The notes beneath the pieces are model-generated. The model saw only the letters and a program-made list of their open reading frames with translations. It was not told the DNA's origin and did no database searches. Both the position numbers and the translations under genes were made by a program. A stretch of 41,543 nt of DNA from Alphaproteobacteria bacterium MarineAlpha5_Bin7 (lineage in GTDB: Bacteria > Pseudomonadota > Alphaproteobacteria > HIMB59 > GCA-002718135): positions 1-41,543 of the forward strand of contig PTKX01000008.1 of NCBI GenBank assembly GCA_002938195.1, in the 5' to 3' direction. The first letter of the stretch is position 1. The number at the start of each line of letters is the position of its first letter. This document shows positions 7,984 through 15,758 of this stretch, one piece after another.

Positions 7984-8325
7984 GCTGAAATAATCTTTTG
8001 CTTGTCTTGCAACAAAGTTTTGCACAGGTTTCAGAAACATTGCAAAACCTATGCAATCCGTAAAGAATCCTGGTGTAATCAAAAGAAGACCTGAAATTAA
8101 AAGAAAAATTCCACCTTTAATTTCTTCGGTAGGCATTATACCTTGAGACATATTCTTCTGTGCATTAAACAATAAACTCATACCTTGTCTTCTAACTAGA
8201 AAAATACCAACAAGAGCAGTGGTAAGAATTATAACTATAGTATTTAAAATTCCTATATTTGAACCAATTGAAATAAAAATTGTTATTTCTATTATGGGTA
8301 TAAATATAAAAAGTAAAAATATCAC
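7969..8325 (-). CDS. fxsA: FxsA family membrane protein
   Basis: A 118-residue small membrane protein matching the FxsA family: IPIIEITIFISIGSNIG near the N-terminus, a second hydrophobic segment ending in FLVRRQG, the GGIFLLISGLLLITPGFFTD hairpin, and a basic, soluble C-terminus. FxsA in Escherichia coli relieves F-plasmid exclusion of phage T7; its normal role is poorly known. The start is GTG (8323-8325), placed 3 bases after the stop of the SbmA-like gene, so the two are one transcript. Its 3' end overlaps the convergent aldolase gene by 15 bases. Confidence 0.85.
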   Translation of the reverse strand: MIFLLFIFIPIIEITIFISIGSNIGILNTIVIILTTALVGIFLVRRQGMSLLFNAQKNMSQGIMPTEEIKGGIFLLISGLLLITPGFFTDCIGFAMFLKPVQNFVARQAKDYFSSRIR

Positions 8326-8328
8326 AGG

Positions 8329-9330
8329 TTAGATTTTCTCGCTCGATTTATCGTTTACAATACTCTTTTCAATTTTATCTTCAAATTCTCTTAAACGTCT
8401 ATATACGCTAGCTAATTCAATAATAGTAGGCCAAGCTTTTAATAAATATTGCATTGAACCTTCAACTCTTCCAAATGCCCTTATAATTTGCTGCATTACA
8501 CCAAGTGTGACAACACCTGCTACAATCGCTGGGGCTAAAAACACATAGGCAGATAGTACATTAGCTTGTAAATAAGCTATTCGACCAATATTGAAATATA
8601 GATAGCGTAAATAACTTAAGAAATGAATTGAACGAACATCATCAAATAGATCATCAATTGTTTTTGGTCTCACACTTCCATCATCTTCTGCGATAACAAG
8701 TATTTTTCTATAGGCGGCTTCTTTTTTTTGTAAGTCGTATTCTACACCAACTAGACGCAATATCCATCCAAGACCTATCAAGAATACAGTGCCACCCAAT
8801 GTCCAAAGTAATGCTCCAGTAATCAATCCATATTGCCAATCGCCAAAAAAGAAAATTGGAATACCCATTGATAATCCTAATAAGATGGGAATAAATTGAA
8901 CTAAAACCATAATTGATTCAATTAAACTGGTACCAAGTGATTCCATAATACGTGAAAATTTAATTGTATCTTCTTGCACCCTTTGTGCAGCACCTTCTAT
9001 TTTTCTGGCCTTATCATATACGCTATGGTACCATTCTACCATTGCAGTTCGCCATCTAAATAAGAAGTGAGCTGTAAAAAAACTTATAGCTACAGCTAAT
9101 GCAATATACATGCCTGCTAGCATAATAAATGAAAATAAACTCGACCAGTATTCCGAGATTGTAATTGAGTTTGGAGCCCCTAGAGCTTTTTGGATCATAT
9201 CATAAAATTCTCCAAACCATTCATTGATTTCAACGTCAATTTTTACTTGGATCCATAGTGATGATAAAATGATAGCTGAACCTAACCAGCCCCATAAAAT
9301 CCATTTTCTAGTTGTAAAAAATCTAAACAT
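8329..9330 (-). CDS. SbmA/BacA-like peptide transporter, N-terminally short
   Basis: A 333-residue inner-membrane protein closely resembling SbmA/BacA: the NEWFGEFYDMIQKAL segment (36-50), HFLFRWRTAM (88-97), the hallmark IEGAAQRVQEDT (111-122), AAYRKILV and ED-containing loop, and YLYFNIGRIAYLQ. SbmA takes up microcin B17, bleomycin and proline-rich peptides using the proton gradient, and BacA is needed for chronic host association in rhizobia and Brucella. It is about 70 residues shorter than SbmA (406): the first transmembrane region is missing and the protein begins directly in what is the second. The upstream bases do not show the missing segment in frame. It is transcribed with fxsA. 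A functional short form is more likely than a pseudogene because the frame is intact. Confidence 0.8.
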   Translation of the reverse strand: MFRFFTTRKWILWGWLGSAIILSSLWIQVKIDVEINEWFGEFYDMIQKALGAPNSITISEYWSSLFSFIMLAGMYIALAVAISFFTAHFLFRWRTAMVEWYHSVYDKARKIEGAAQRVQEDTIKFSRIMESLGTSLIESIMVLVQFIPILLGLSMGIPIFFFGDWQYGLITGALLWTLGGTVFLIGLGWILRLVGVEYDLQKKEAAYRKILVIAEDDGSVRPKTIDDLFDDVRSIHFLSYLRYLYFNIGRIAYLQANVLSAYVFLAPAIVAGVVTLGVMQQIIRAFGRVEGSMQYLLKAWPTIIELASVYRRLREFEDKIEKSIVNDKSSEKI

Positions 9331-9355
9331 AGCTATTTTTTATATTATAACTTTA

Positions 9356-9601
9356 ATGATTATTTTAGTCGTAATAATAGCTTGCATTTTAACATGGTTC
9401 TTTATTGAAATAACCCTTTTTATCGTAAATAAGTTTAATTATGATAGTAATATTAAACAGCAAATTACTCATAAAAATTTTATTTGGTATTTAAGAATAC
9501 TAGCAATTTCTTTGTTTTTTGTTACTACAGTTTATATGTATTTTTTTGAGAATGACAAACTTCTACAAGCTATAGAGTATTGCCTTGGAATAGTTAATTA
9601 A
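9356..9601 (+). CDS. Small hypothetical membrane protein, 81 aa
   Basis: An open frame extends from 9224, but the first 100 bases of it lie antisense inside the SbmA-like gene, so the in-frame ATG at 9356 is the more likely start. From there it encodes 81 residues with two hydrophobic segments: about residues 1-24 (MIILVVIIACILTWFFIEI) and about 46-64 (WYLRILAISLFFVTTVYMYFF), joined by a polar, lysine-containing loop. No family is recognised. The stop TAA ends at 9601 and the MFS gene GTG begins at 9602, so it may be co-translated with that transporter. Start choice is uncertain. Confidence 0.5.
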   Translation: MIILVVIIACILTWFFIEITLFIVNKFNYDSNIKQQITHKNFIWYLRILAISLFFVTTVYMYFFENDKLLQAIEYCLGIVN

Positions 9602-10819
9602 GTGAACAAAGCCTCAAATAATAATTTAATTCCCTTATTTGTCATCATTGGCGGAAGTGTTTTATTGTTAATCTCATTTGGCTTAAGACATTCATTCGGC
9701 TTATATCTGCTTCCAATCTCAAATTACCTAAATACTGGAAGAGAGGTATTTAGTTTTGGAGCAGCATTACAAGTTTTGATGATTGGTATAGGCTCCCCTC
9801 TTTTTGGAGCTTTATCAGATAAATATGGTTCAGGGAGAGCTTCTTTATTTGGAATTTTACTAGTCATACTTGGTCTTTATTGGATGGTTAATGTTGAAAA
9901 TTCTTTAGATCTTATTGGTGCACATATTTTATTTGGTTTAGGGGGCGCTGGTTGCGGTACAGCAGTTGTGCTTGGAGCAGTTGGCCGATCAGTTAAATCA
10001 GCAAATAGAACATTAGCACTTGGAGTTGTTATGGCTGCTGGATCTTTTGGCCAATTTATTATGGTACCTCTTATTGGATATTTAATTGAACTTTTTGGTT
10101 GGTCACAATCTTTAGTCTATTTATGTTTTTTTGCTGCAATCATGATTATCTTTTCTTTTGCTTTAAATTTTTCTGGCAAATCTGAATCATCTAAAGCTGG
10201 AAGTTCGCAAAGTGTAAAAGAAGCATTAAAAGAAGCTTTTCAAAATAAAAGTTTTAATCTCTTAACATTAGGTTTTTTTGTCTGTGGATTCCATGTCACT
10301 TTTGTTGCAGTTCATTTACCTGCGTTTATTGAAGATGAAAAGCTTCCTTTTTGGGTAGGAGGCTGGGCTCTCGCTCTGATAGGACTATTTAATGTTGTTG
10401 GTACAATTTATTTTGGTTATTTAGGAGATAGATTATCTAAAAAAAATCTATTAGCCCTTTTATATTCTCTTAGAGGTCTACTTTTTTTGATTTTTATTTT
10501 TTTACCCAAAACTGAATTAACAGTTTTAGTATTTTCCTGCATCCTTGGTATTTTATGGTTATCCACTGTACCTTTAACAAGCGGAATTATTACGGTAGTT
10601 TTTGGCCCTTATTATATGTCAATGCTTTATGGAATAGCATTCTTCTCTCATCAAGTTGGATCTTTTTTAGGCTCTTGGCTTGGCGGTAGATTATTTGATA
10701 CCTATGCATCATACGATTTAATGTGGTGGATTTGTGTTGGACTTGGATTTCTAGCAGCTTTTATGCATATGCCTATTAAAGAACAAGCAGTTGACAGGTT
10801 AGCCATCCAAAAAATATAA
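9602..10819 (+). CDS. Major facilitator superfamily transporter
   Basis: A 405-residue protein with about 12 hydrophobic segments in two halves. The GALSDKYGSGRASLFG loop (between helices 2 and 3) and GYLGDRLSKKNLLALL in the second half are the classic MFS motif A repeats. Its general look (FGLRHSFGLYLLPIS, GLGGAGCGTAVVLGAVGRSV) resembles the MFS branch that includes oxalate/formate and monocarboxylate carriers. The start is GTG directly after the preceding stop; there is no downstream ATG before the first helix. Its 3' end is only 3 bases from the convergent AhpD-like gene. Substrate unknown, perhaps an organic anion. Confidence 0.85.
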   Translation: MNKASNNNLIPLFVIIGGSVLLLISFGLRHSFGLYLLPISNYLNTGREVFSFGAALQVLMIGIGSPLFGALSDKYGSGRASLFGILLVILGLYWMVNVENSLDLIGAHILFGLGGAGCGTAVVLGAVGRSVKSANRTLALGVVMAAGSFGQFIMVPLIGYLIELFGWSQSLVYLCFFAAIMIIFSFALNFSGKSESSKAGSSQSVKEALKEAFQNKSFNLLTLGFFVCGFHVTFVAVHLPAFIEDEKLPFWVGGWALALIGLFNVVGTIYFGYLGDRLSKKNLLALLYSLRGLLFLIFIFLPKTELTVLVFSCILGILWLSTVPLTSGIITVVFGPYYMSMLYGIAFFSHQVGSFLGSWLGGRLFDTYASYDLMWWICVGLGFLAAFMHMPIKEQAVDRLAIQKI

Positions 10820-10822
10820 TTA

Positions 10823-11215
10823 CTATTTTAAATAATCATCAATTTCTACTTGATATGACTCTACTAATCTATTTGTTTCATTTGCCATTGCAACTACAGC
10901 TATTAATTCTTTGAGCATTGTATCATCCATACCCTTTTTCCTTGCAGCTAAAGTATGAGATCTAATGCAATATTCACAACTATTTGTCATTGAAACTGCG
11001 ATATAGATCATTTCTTTTGTTAAAGAATCTAATGATCCTTCTTTCATAACTTGTTTTAATGACTTCCATGTTCTTTCTAAAGTTATAGGATCGTTTGCTA
11101 GAGTTTTCCAAAAATTAGGGATCTTATTAATTTTTCTTATTTTTTTTATATTGTCAAAAGTTTGTTTTACTTTTCCTTTAGCATTTTTTTCTGATACTTT
11201 TTTTAATAATGGCAT
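10823..11215 (-). CDS. Carboxymuconolactone decarboxylase / AhpD-like protein
   Basis: A 130-residue all-helical protein with the AhpD-type signature C-x2-C-x3-H: Cys80, Cys83 and His87 in NSCEYCIRSH. The family includes alkylhydroperoxidases that use the Cys pair as a thiol reductant or peroxidase, and carboxymuconolactone decarboxylases that lack the pair. The Cys pair here favours a peroxide-detoxifying or disulfide role. It has one of the few textbook ribosome binding sites in the window, AGGAGGAAT just before the ATG, suggesting strong expression. The upstream gene on the same strand is the tiny basic peptide at 11297-11380. Confidence 0.85.
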   Translation of the reverse strand: MPLLKKVSEKNAKGKVKQTFDNIKKIRKINKIPNFWKTLANDPITLERTWKSLKQVMKEGSLDSLTKEMIYIAVSMTNSCEYCIRSHTLAARKKGMDDTMLKELIAVVAMANETNRLVESYQVEIDDYLK

Positions 11216-11296
11216 CTATTCCTCCTGTATAAAAGCTTAGCAATAAATTAACTTTTTTAGGAGAAAATAAAAGAGTTTAAATTAAATGAAATAGAA

Positions 11297-11380
11297 TTAC
11301 TTCTTTTTTTGTCTTCTTTTGCTTCTGCGGTATTTAGAGCCTCTTTTTCTACGTCCTCTATGTTTTTTTGGATATCCCAT
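11297..11380 (-). CDS. Very basic 27-residue peptide, possible small ribosomal protein (bTHX-like)
   Basis: An ATG-started minus-strand frame of 27 codons plus TAA, translating as MGYPKKHRGRRKRGSKYR followed by a basic tail ending in QKKK. About 17 of 27 residues are Lys or Arg. The MG start, the RGRRKRGSKY core and the final lysine run recall small ribosomal protein bTHX (MGKGD...RRGK..RG.YGK...KKK), which has nearly the same length; I rely on memory for that and the match is loose. The other candidate is the AURKAIP1/COX24-type bS22 peptide. Such peptides bind rRNA in the small subunit. It sits 40 bases after the LysR gene on the same strand. Codons for Arg include CGT and CGC, unusual among the AGA-rich neighbours. 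Confidence 0.6.
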   Translation of the reverse strand: MGYPKKHRGRRKRGSKYRRSKRRQKKK

Positions 11381-11420
11381 TGTTGGCTTTAAATATAGAA
11401 AAAATACATTAAGTCAAAGA

Positions 11421-12308
11421 TTAATAGCGCCAATCTTTTGCTTCATTATATAAAAAATCTCTGAATAACTCTAATCTTCTGTCATTTTTAAATTCTTCAG
11501 TATAAACAAAATAAGTTTGATATGATGGTCCCTCAATATTAGGCAAAACTCTCACCAAGTGTGGTTTATCTGCTACCATATAATCAGGCAATGAAGCAAG
11601 ACCAGCACCGTTTTCAACAGCAAGAGACATACCATAGATACTATTTACTCTAAACTTTGGCCTCCTTTTCCCTTTTTCTTTTCCAATTTTTAATATCCAA
11701 TCGATATTTGAAATAGGAGATGGCAATCCTATACCGAAACAAATAAGATTATGCTTATTTAAGTCATTAATATTTCTTGGAATTCCTTTTTCTTTTAAAT
11801 AGTCAGAAGAACCATAAATATGATTATGGAAATTAACAAATTTTTTAAAGATTAAATTTCCCTGAGTAGGTTTTTTTACTCTTACAGCTATATCAGCAAC
11901 TCTATTATTTAAATCAATCTCTTCATCACTCATTAACAAGCTAATGTCCATATCTGGAAATTGATCTAAGAATTTATTAATTCTAGGAGTTAGCCAAGTT
12001 GAACCAAAACCTACAGTTGTATTAATAATTAGTTTACCACTAGGTTTTGTCTTTTTATCTAATAATTTTTTTTCAAAACCTGCAATTGAAAGATTAATAT
12101 CTTTAACTGTATTAAATAAATTTTCTCCTTGTTCTGTTAATACAACACCTTTTTGATGGCGAATAAACAACGCAGTTTTCAAATCAATTTCTAAATCTTG
12201 AATTTGCCGACTTAAAGCAGACTGACTAATATTTAATTTAATGCTAGCTTTCGAAATACTTTTATTTATGGCAACTTCATAAAAAGTTTTTAATTTATCC
12301 CAGTCCAT
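11421..12308 (-). CDS. LysR-family transcriptional regulator
   Basis: A 295-residue regulator. The N-terminal winged helix-turn-helix is clear (SISKASIKLNISQSALSRQI, about residues 17-36, followed by a LFIRHQKGVVLTEQGENLF wing), then a linker helix and a two-lobed effector-binding domain (TVGFGSTWLTPRI, VADIAVRVKKP, NGAGLASLPDYMV). It resembles the LTTR subgroup near GcvA/DsdC-like and alphaproteobacterial regulators. Its start overlaps the stop of rpe in TAATG, so it is co-expressed with ribulose-phosphate epimerase rather than divergent from a target, which is unusual for LysR genes and leaves its regulon unknown. Effector unknown. Confidence 0.9.
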   Translation of the reverse strand: MDWDKLKTFYEVAINKSISKASIKLNISQSALSRQIQDLEIDLKTALFIRHQKGVVLTEQGENLFNTVKDINLSIAGFEKKLLDKKTKPSGKLIINTTVGFGSTWLTPRINKFLDQFPDMDISLLMSDEEIDLNNRVADIAVRVKKPTQGNLIFKKFVNFHNHIYGSSDYLKEKGIPRNINDLNKHNLICFGIGLPSPISNIDWILKIGKEKGKRRPKFRVNSIYGMSLAVENGAGLASLPDYMVADKPHLVRVLPNIEGPSYQTYFVYTEEFKNDRRLELFRDFLYNEAKDWRY

Positions 12309-12955
12309 TATTTTAATGAATGTATTAAATTTTTATATTCTTCACAAGGTTTATTAAAAATATAAGTTCCTGCAACTAAAATATCAGCTCCTTTGTCTAT
12401 ACATAGTTTTGCAGTATCATTATTTATTCCACCATCTACTTCTATTTCGAAGTTTAAATTTTTAATAGATTTAATTTTTTTAAGCTCTGATATTTTATCA
12501 ATTTGCTCTATCTGGAATTTTTGGCCACCAAAACCAGGTACAACGGTCATTACTATAACAAGATCAACTAAATTTAAATATTGCTTAATATCTGTTATTC
12601 TAACATCAGGATGAATAGCTAAGCCGCATTTACAGTTTAAATCTTTTATTTTTTGAATTGTTTTATTAACATTTTTTTCCGTTTCTGGATGAAAGCTAAT
12701 TATATCAGCACCTGAATTAACAAAATCTTCAATAAATTTGCTAACAGGATTTATCATCAAGTGAACATCTAAAATTTTATTAGTAATTGTTCTGAGTTTT
12801 TTAACTATATCTGGACCAAAAGTAATATTTGGCACATAATTACCATCCATTACATCTATATGAATATAATCAGCACCTGCTCGATCTACTTCACTAACTT
12901 CTTTCTGTAAGTTTAGTAAATCAGCAGCTAATATAGACGGTGCTATTTTGATCAT
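12308..12955 (-). CDS. rpe: Ribulose-phosphate 3-epimerase
   Basis: A 215-residue TIM barrel that interconverts ribulose 5-phosphate and xylulose 5-phosphate in the pentose phosphate pathway. Active-site and metal residues are all present: Ser7 (APSILAADL), His32 and Asp34 (YIHIDVMDG), His65 (LDVHLMI) and Asp174 (FEIEVDGGIN), with the phosphate-binding loop VVPGFGGQKF. Length is normal. It is first in a minus-strand pair with the LysR gene. It is transcribed divergently from the cupin gene at 13010, with about 54 bases between the two start codons. Confidence 0.96.
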   Translation of the reverse strand: MIKIAPSILAADLLNLQKEVSEVDRAGADYIHIDVMDGNYVPNITFGPDIVKKLRTITNKILDVHLMINPVSKFIEDFVNSGADIISFHPETEKNVNKTIQKIKDLNCKCGLAIHPDVRITDIKQYLNLVDLVIVMTVVPGFGGQKFQIEQIDKISELKKIKSIKNLNFEIEVDGGINNDTAKLCIDKGADILVAGTYIFNKPCEEYKNLIHSLK

Positions 12956-13009
12956 TTAATTTTTTAATATTAACATTTGTATATTATAATATATTACGAT
13001 TTGGATATA

Positions 13010-13360
13010 ATGAAATCAATTATTAATAAACCTTGGGGATCATATACTGTCATTGAAAATGGAAAAGATTATGTTGTTAAAAAGCTTATTATTAAAACCA
13101 ATGAAAAAACTTCTCTTCAAAGCCATGATTATAGATCAGAACATTGGATAATTGTTCAAGGAATCGCAGAAGTTACAATCAATAAAGAAACAAAAACTAT
13201 TAGAGCTAATGAAAATATCTTCATACCCACTAAAGCAAAACATCGTATTGCTAATCAACATAATGAAGATTTAGTAATTATTGAAATATGGTATGGCAAA
13301 AGATTAGAAGAAAAAGATATTATTAGATATGACGATAAATATAATAGAGTAACAGAATGA
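13010..13360 (+). CDS. Cupin protein, mannose-6-phosphate isomerase type II-like
   Basis: A single-domain cupin of 116 residues from the ATG at 13010 (the frame is open 11 codons further upstream, but MKSIINKPWGSY is the family start). The KPWGSYTVIENG opening and the metal-site pattern (LQSHDYRSEHWIIVQGIAEV, then IFIPTKAKHRIAN) match the C-terminal isomerase domain of bifunctional mannose-1-phosphate guanylyltransferase/mannose-6-phosphate isomerases. It would interconvert fructose 6-phosphate and mannose 6-phosphate, or simply bind a sugar nucleotide. No guanylyltransferase domain is attached. The stop overlaps the start of the DUF6165 gene by 4 bases, which suggests a joint role in surface polysaccharide synthesis. 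Confidence 0.8.
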   Translation: MKSIINKPWGSYTVIENGKDYVVKKLIIKTNEKTSLQSHDYRSEHWIIVQGIAEVTINKETKTIRANENIFIPTKAKHRIANQHNEDLVIIEIWYGKRLEEKDIIRYDDKYNRVTE

Positions 13361-13740
13361 TTGTTAATACACCTATATCATTGGGAGAATTAATAGATAA
13401 GATATCAATTTTGATTATTAAGGAAAAGAATATCCAGGATAGCGCAAAACTTGTTTTAATAAAAAATGAATTAAAATTATTAAACGATACAGTAAGCAAA
13501 GTTCTTAAAGTAGACAATATTAAGGATTATTTAGATAAACTCATTGAAATTAATTCTCAACTCTGGAAAATTGAAGATGATATAAGAGAATGTGAACATA
13601 AAAAAAATTTTGATGAAAATTTTGTTCAATTAGCAAGATTAGTTTATGTTACTAATGACAAAAGAGCAGCTATTAAGCTTGAAATAAATAAAAAATTTGG
13701 CTCAGAAATTATTGAAGTTAAATCATATAATAAATATTAA
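13357..13740 (+). CDS. DUF6165 family protein
   Basis: A 127-residue, largely helical, charged protein that I match to DUF6165 from memory: SLGELIDKISILIIKEK at the N-terminus, then LWKIEDDIRECE, FVQLARLVYVTNDKRAAIKLEIN and a GSEIIEVKSY end. The function of the family is not known; members are often near glycosyltransferase or lipopolysaccharide genes. Here it overlaps the cupin gene by 4 bases (ATGA), so the two are very likely co-translated. No signal peptide or membrane segment is seen. Its 3' end is 1 base from the convergent polyprenyl synthase gene. Confidence 0.7.
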   Translation: MIVNTPISLGELIDKISILIIKEKNIQDSAKLVLIKNELKLLNDTVSKVLKVDNIKDYLDKLIEINSQLWKIEDDIRECEHKKNFDENFVQLARLVYVTNDKRAAIKLEINKKFGSEIIEVKSYNKY

Positions 13741-13741
13741 A

Positions 13742-14770
13742 TTAAGATAATCTTGTCAGTCCTGAATTGATGATATTAATTAATATCTCTTTATATTTAT
13801 TATTCTCAAAAATCCCAAGACTATCAATTGCTATATTAGCAAAATGTTTTGCTCTTTCTAAGGTATCATCTATGCAGTTATATTTTTTAATTATATTTAT
13901 AGCTTTAGTTAAGTCATGTTTATCTTGATGGAGATTTTCTATAGTTTTTTTCCAAAATTTCTTTTCAGAACTATTGGATCTTAGGTACGCTAAAATAAGA
14001 GGAAGAGTTATTTTACCTTGTTTAAAATCATCACCTACATTTTTTCCTAAAATATTAGAGCTAGAATAATAATCAATTGCATCATCAATTAATTGAAAAG
14101 ACATTCCAAAATTTGTACCAAATGATTTAATAGCATCTATTTTTTCTTGAGTTGTTTTAGCTGTTATTGCTCCAACTTGACATGCAGCACTAAATAAAGA
14201 GGCAGTTTTACCATTAATTACCTCAAAATATACATCTTCATTTATAGTAGGATTTTTATCATTACTAAGTTCAAGAATTTCTCCTTCAGAAATAATAACA
14301 CTAGTATCTGATAAAAGTTTCAGGATTTGTATGTTTCCATATTTTGCCATTAATTGGAAAGCTCTACTGAATAAAAAATCACCAACAAGGACGCTAGTTT
14401 TATTTCCCCATAATTCATTTGCCGATAATGATCCTCTTCTTGTCTTACTTTCATCAACTACATCATCATGTAGTAGAGTTGCGGCATGTATAAATTCAAC
14501 TGCAGCAGCTAATCCTAGATGCTTATCTTCGTTTTTGTTATTCTCAATACACATTTGATAACAACAAGATGTTAGAAGCGGTCGAAGTCTCTTACCTCCA
14601 GATAATATTAGATGAGAAGCAATTTTTTGAATTAAAGGAACATTACTATCAAGCTTTTCTAAAATAATTGAATTAACTAATGAGAGATCTTTTTCACATA
14701 ATTTTTGTAGAGAATTTATATAGAAATTGAAATCTTTTGTTTGATTATTCAGTTTAATTAATTGACCCAT
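13742..14770 (-). CDS. ispB: Long-chain polyprenyl diphosphate synthase (octaprenyl/decaprenyl type)
   Basis: A 342-residue trans-prenyltransferase that builds the ubiquinone side chain from farnesyl diphosphate and isopentenyl diphosphate. The first aspartate-rich motif is Asp102, Asp103 and Asp106 in LLHDDVVDESKTRRG; the second is Asp229, Asp230 and Asp233 in FQLIDDAIDY. GGKRLRPLL (58-66) binds isopentenyl diphosphate. Two small-to-medium residues and Leu/His precede the first motif, consistent with a long product, but exact chain length (C40 or C50) cannot be read reliably. Divergent from the S49 protease gene. Confidence 0.92.
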   Translation of the reverse strand: MGQLIKLNNQTKDFNFYINSLQKLCEKDLSLVNSIILEKLDSNVPLIQKIASHLILSGGKRLRPLLTSCCYQMCIENNKNEDKHLGLAAAVEFIHAATLLHDDVVDESKTRRGSLSANELWGNKTSVLVGDFLFSRAFQLMAKYGNIQILKLLSDTSVIISEGEILELSNDKNPTINEDVYFEVINGKTASLFSAACQVGAITAKTTQEKIDAIKSFGTNFGMSFQLIDDAIDYYSSSNILGKNVGDDFKQGKITLPLILAYLRSNSSEKKFWKKTIENLHQDKHDLTKAINIIKKYNCIDDTLERAKHFANIAIDSLGIFENNKYKEILINIINSGLTRLS

Positions 14771-14933
14771 AATTCAATAATATAAAGCCTATATATGTAT
14801 TCTAAGATTAATTATTGTCGCAGTTATATTTATTTTATCTTTTTTTAAAGATAAAAATCATTATATTTCATTTTTTTCTTGCTATTTCTACTTAAAAACT
14901 TTCTTGATAGTATAACTTTTGATAATAGTAATT
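14771..14933. promoter_or_regulatory. Divergent ispB / S49 protease intergenic region with perfect hairpin
   Basis: This 163-base region should hold promoters in both directions. Its only distinct structure is a perfect inverted repeat at 14833-14856: a 10-base arm TTTTATCTTT, a 4-base T loop and AAAGATAAAA. It lies midway between two divergent starts, so a terminator role is unlikely; an operator or a mere A/T-rich accident are the alternatives. I do not see a confident -35/-10 pair. Confidence 0.35.
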
Positions 14934-15758
14934 ATGTTTAAGAATATATTCAGCAAATCAATTAATATACCTACTTTGCGACTTTCAGGAGTAATTGGCC
15001 AAACTGGAGCTTTTCGTTCAGGTTTAACATTAAACTCTTTAAATAAATTAATAGATAGATTATTTTCTGATAAAAAAAGTCCTGCAGTTGCTTTAATAGT
15101 AAATTCACCTGGGGGTTCTCCTGCTCAATCTTCTCTTATAGCAGAAAAAATAATTGATAAATCTAAAGAAAAAAATAAAAAAGTTATCGCATTTGTTGAG
15201 GATGTTGCTGCTTCTGGAGGTTATTGGCTGGCATGTTCTGCTGATGAAATATTTATTGATCAAAATTCTATAATTGGATCAATAGGCGTTATTTCTCCAG
15301 GGTTTGGCTTTGTTAATCTTATAAAAAAAATAGGAATTGAAAGAAGGGTGTATACATCAGGAAAGAGTAAAAGTTTTTTAGATCCATTTAAACCTGAAAG
15401 AAAAGAAGATATAGATAGATTGAAAAAGATTCAGGAGCAGATTCATGAAAATTTTATATCTTTTGTTAAGAGCAGAAGAGGGAAGAAATTAAATAAAAAT
15501 CAAGAAAAAGAAGTTTTTAGCGGTCTTTTTTGGGTTGGAAAGAGAGCTTTAGATTTTGGATTAGTAGATGGTATTGGCTCTATCAATACAGTTTTAGTAA
15601 ATAAGTTCGGAAAAAATGTAAAAATTAAATACATAGATCAAAAAAAATCATTTATTCAACGCAAGTTATCCTCTTCCTTATCTGCATCTCTAGTAAATGC
15701 AGATGAATTAATTGATAAGATTGAGGAAAAATCTTTATTGTCTAGGTATGGTTTATAA
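14934..15758 (+). CDS. S49 family peptidase (SppA/SohB-like)
   Basis: A 274-residue single-domain serine protease if started at ATG 14934 (MFKNIFSKSI); an in-frame ATG five codons upstream (14919) is possible. The nucleophile is the Ser in VAASGGYWLAC (residue 94 from the chosen start) and the general base is the Lys in YTSGKSKSFLDPF (about residue 146). The NSPGGSP oxyanion loop and GSIGVISP are also typical. No obvious signal anchor is seen, unlike many SppA proteins, so it may be a peripheral or cytoplasmic member that cleaves signal-peptide remnants or membrane-protein fragments. The stop overlaps the next small gene in a TAATG junction. Confidence 0.9.
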   Translation: MFKNIFSKSINIPTLRLSGVIGQTGAFRSGLTLNSLNKLIDRLFSDKKSPAVALIVNSPGGSPAQSSLIAEKIIDKSKEKNKKVIAFVEDVAASGGYWLACSADEIFIDQNSIIGSIGVISPGFGFVNLIKKIGIERRVYTSGKSKSFLDPFKPERKEDIDRLKKIQEQIHENFISFVKSRRGKKLNKNQEKEVFSGLFWVGKRALDFGLVDGIGSINTVLVNKFGKNVKIKYIDQKKSFIQRKLSSSLSASLVNADELIDKIEEKSLLSRYGL

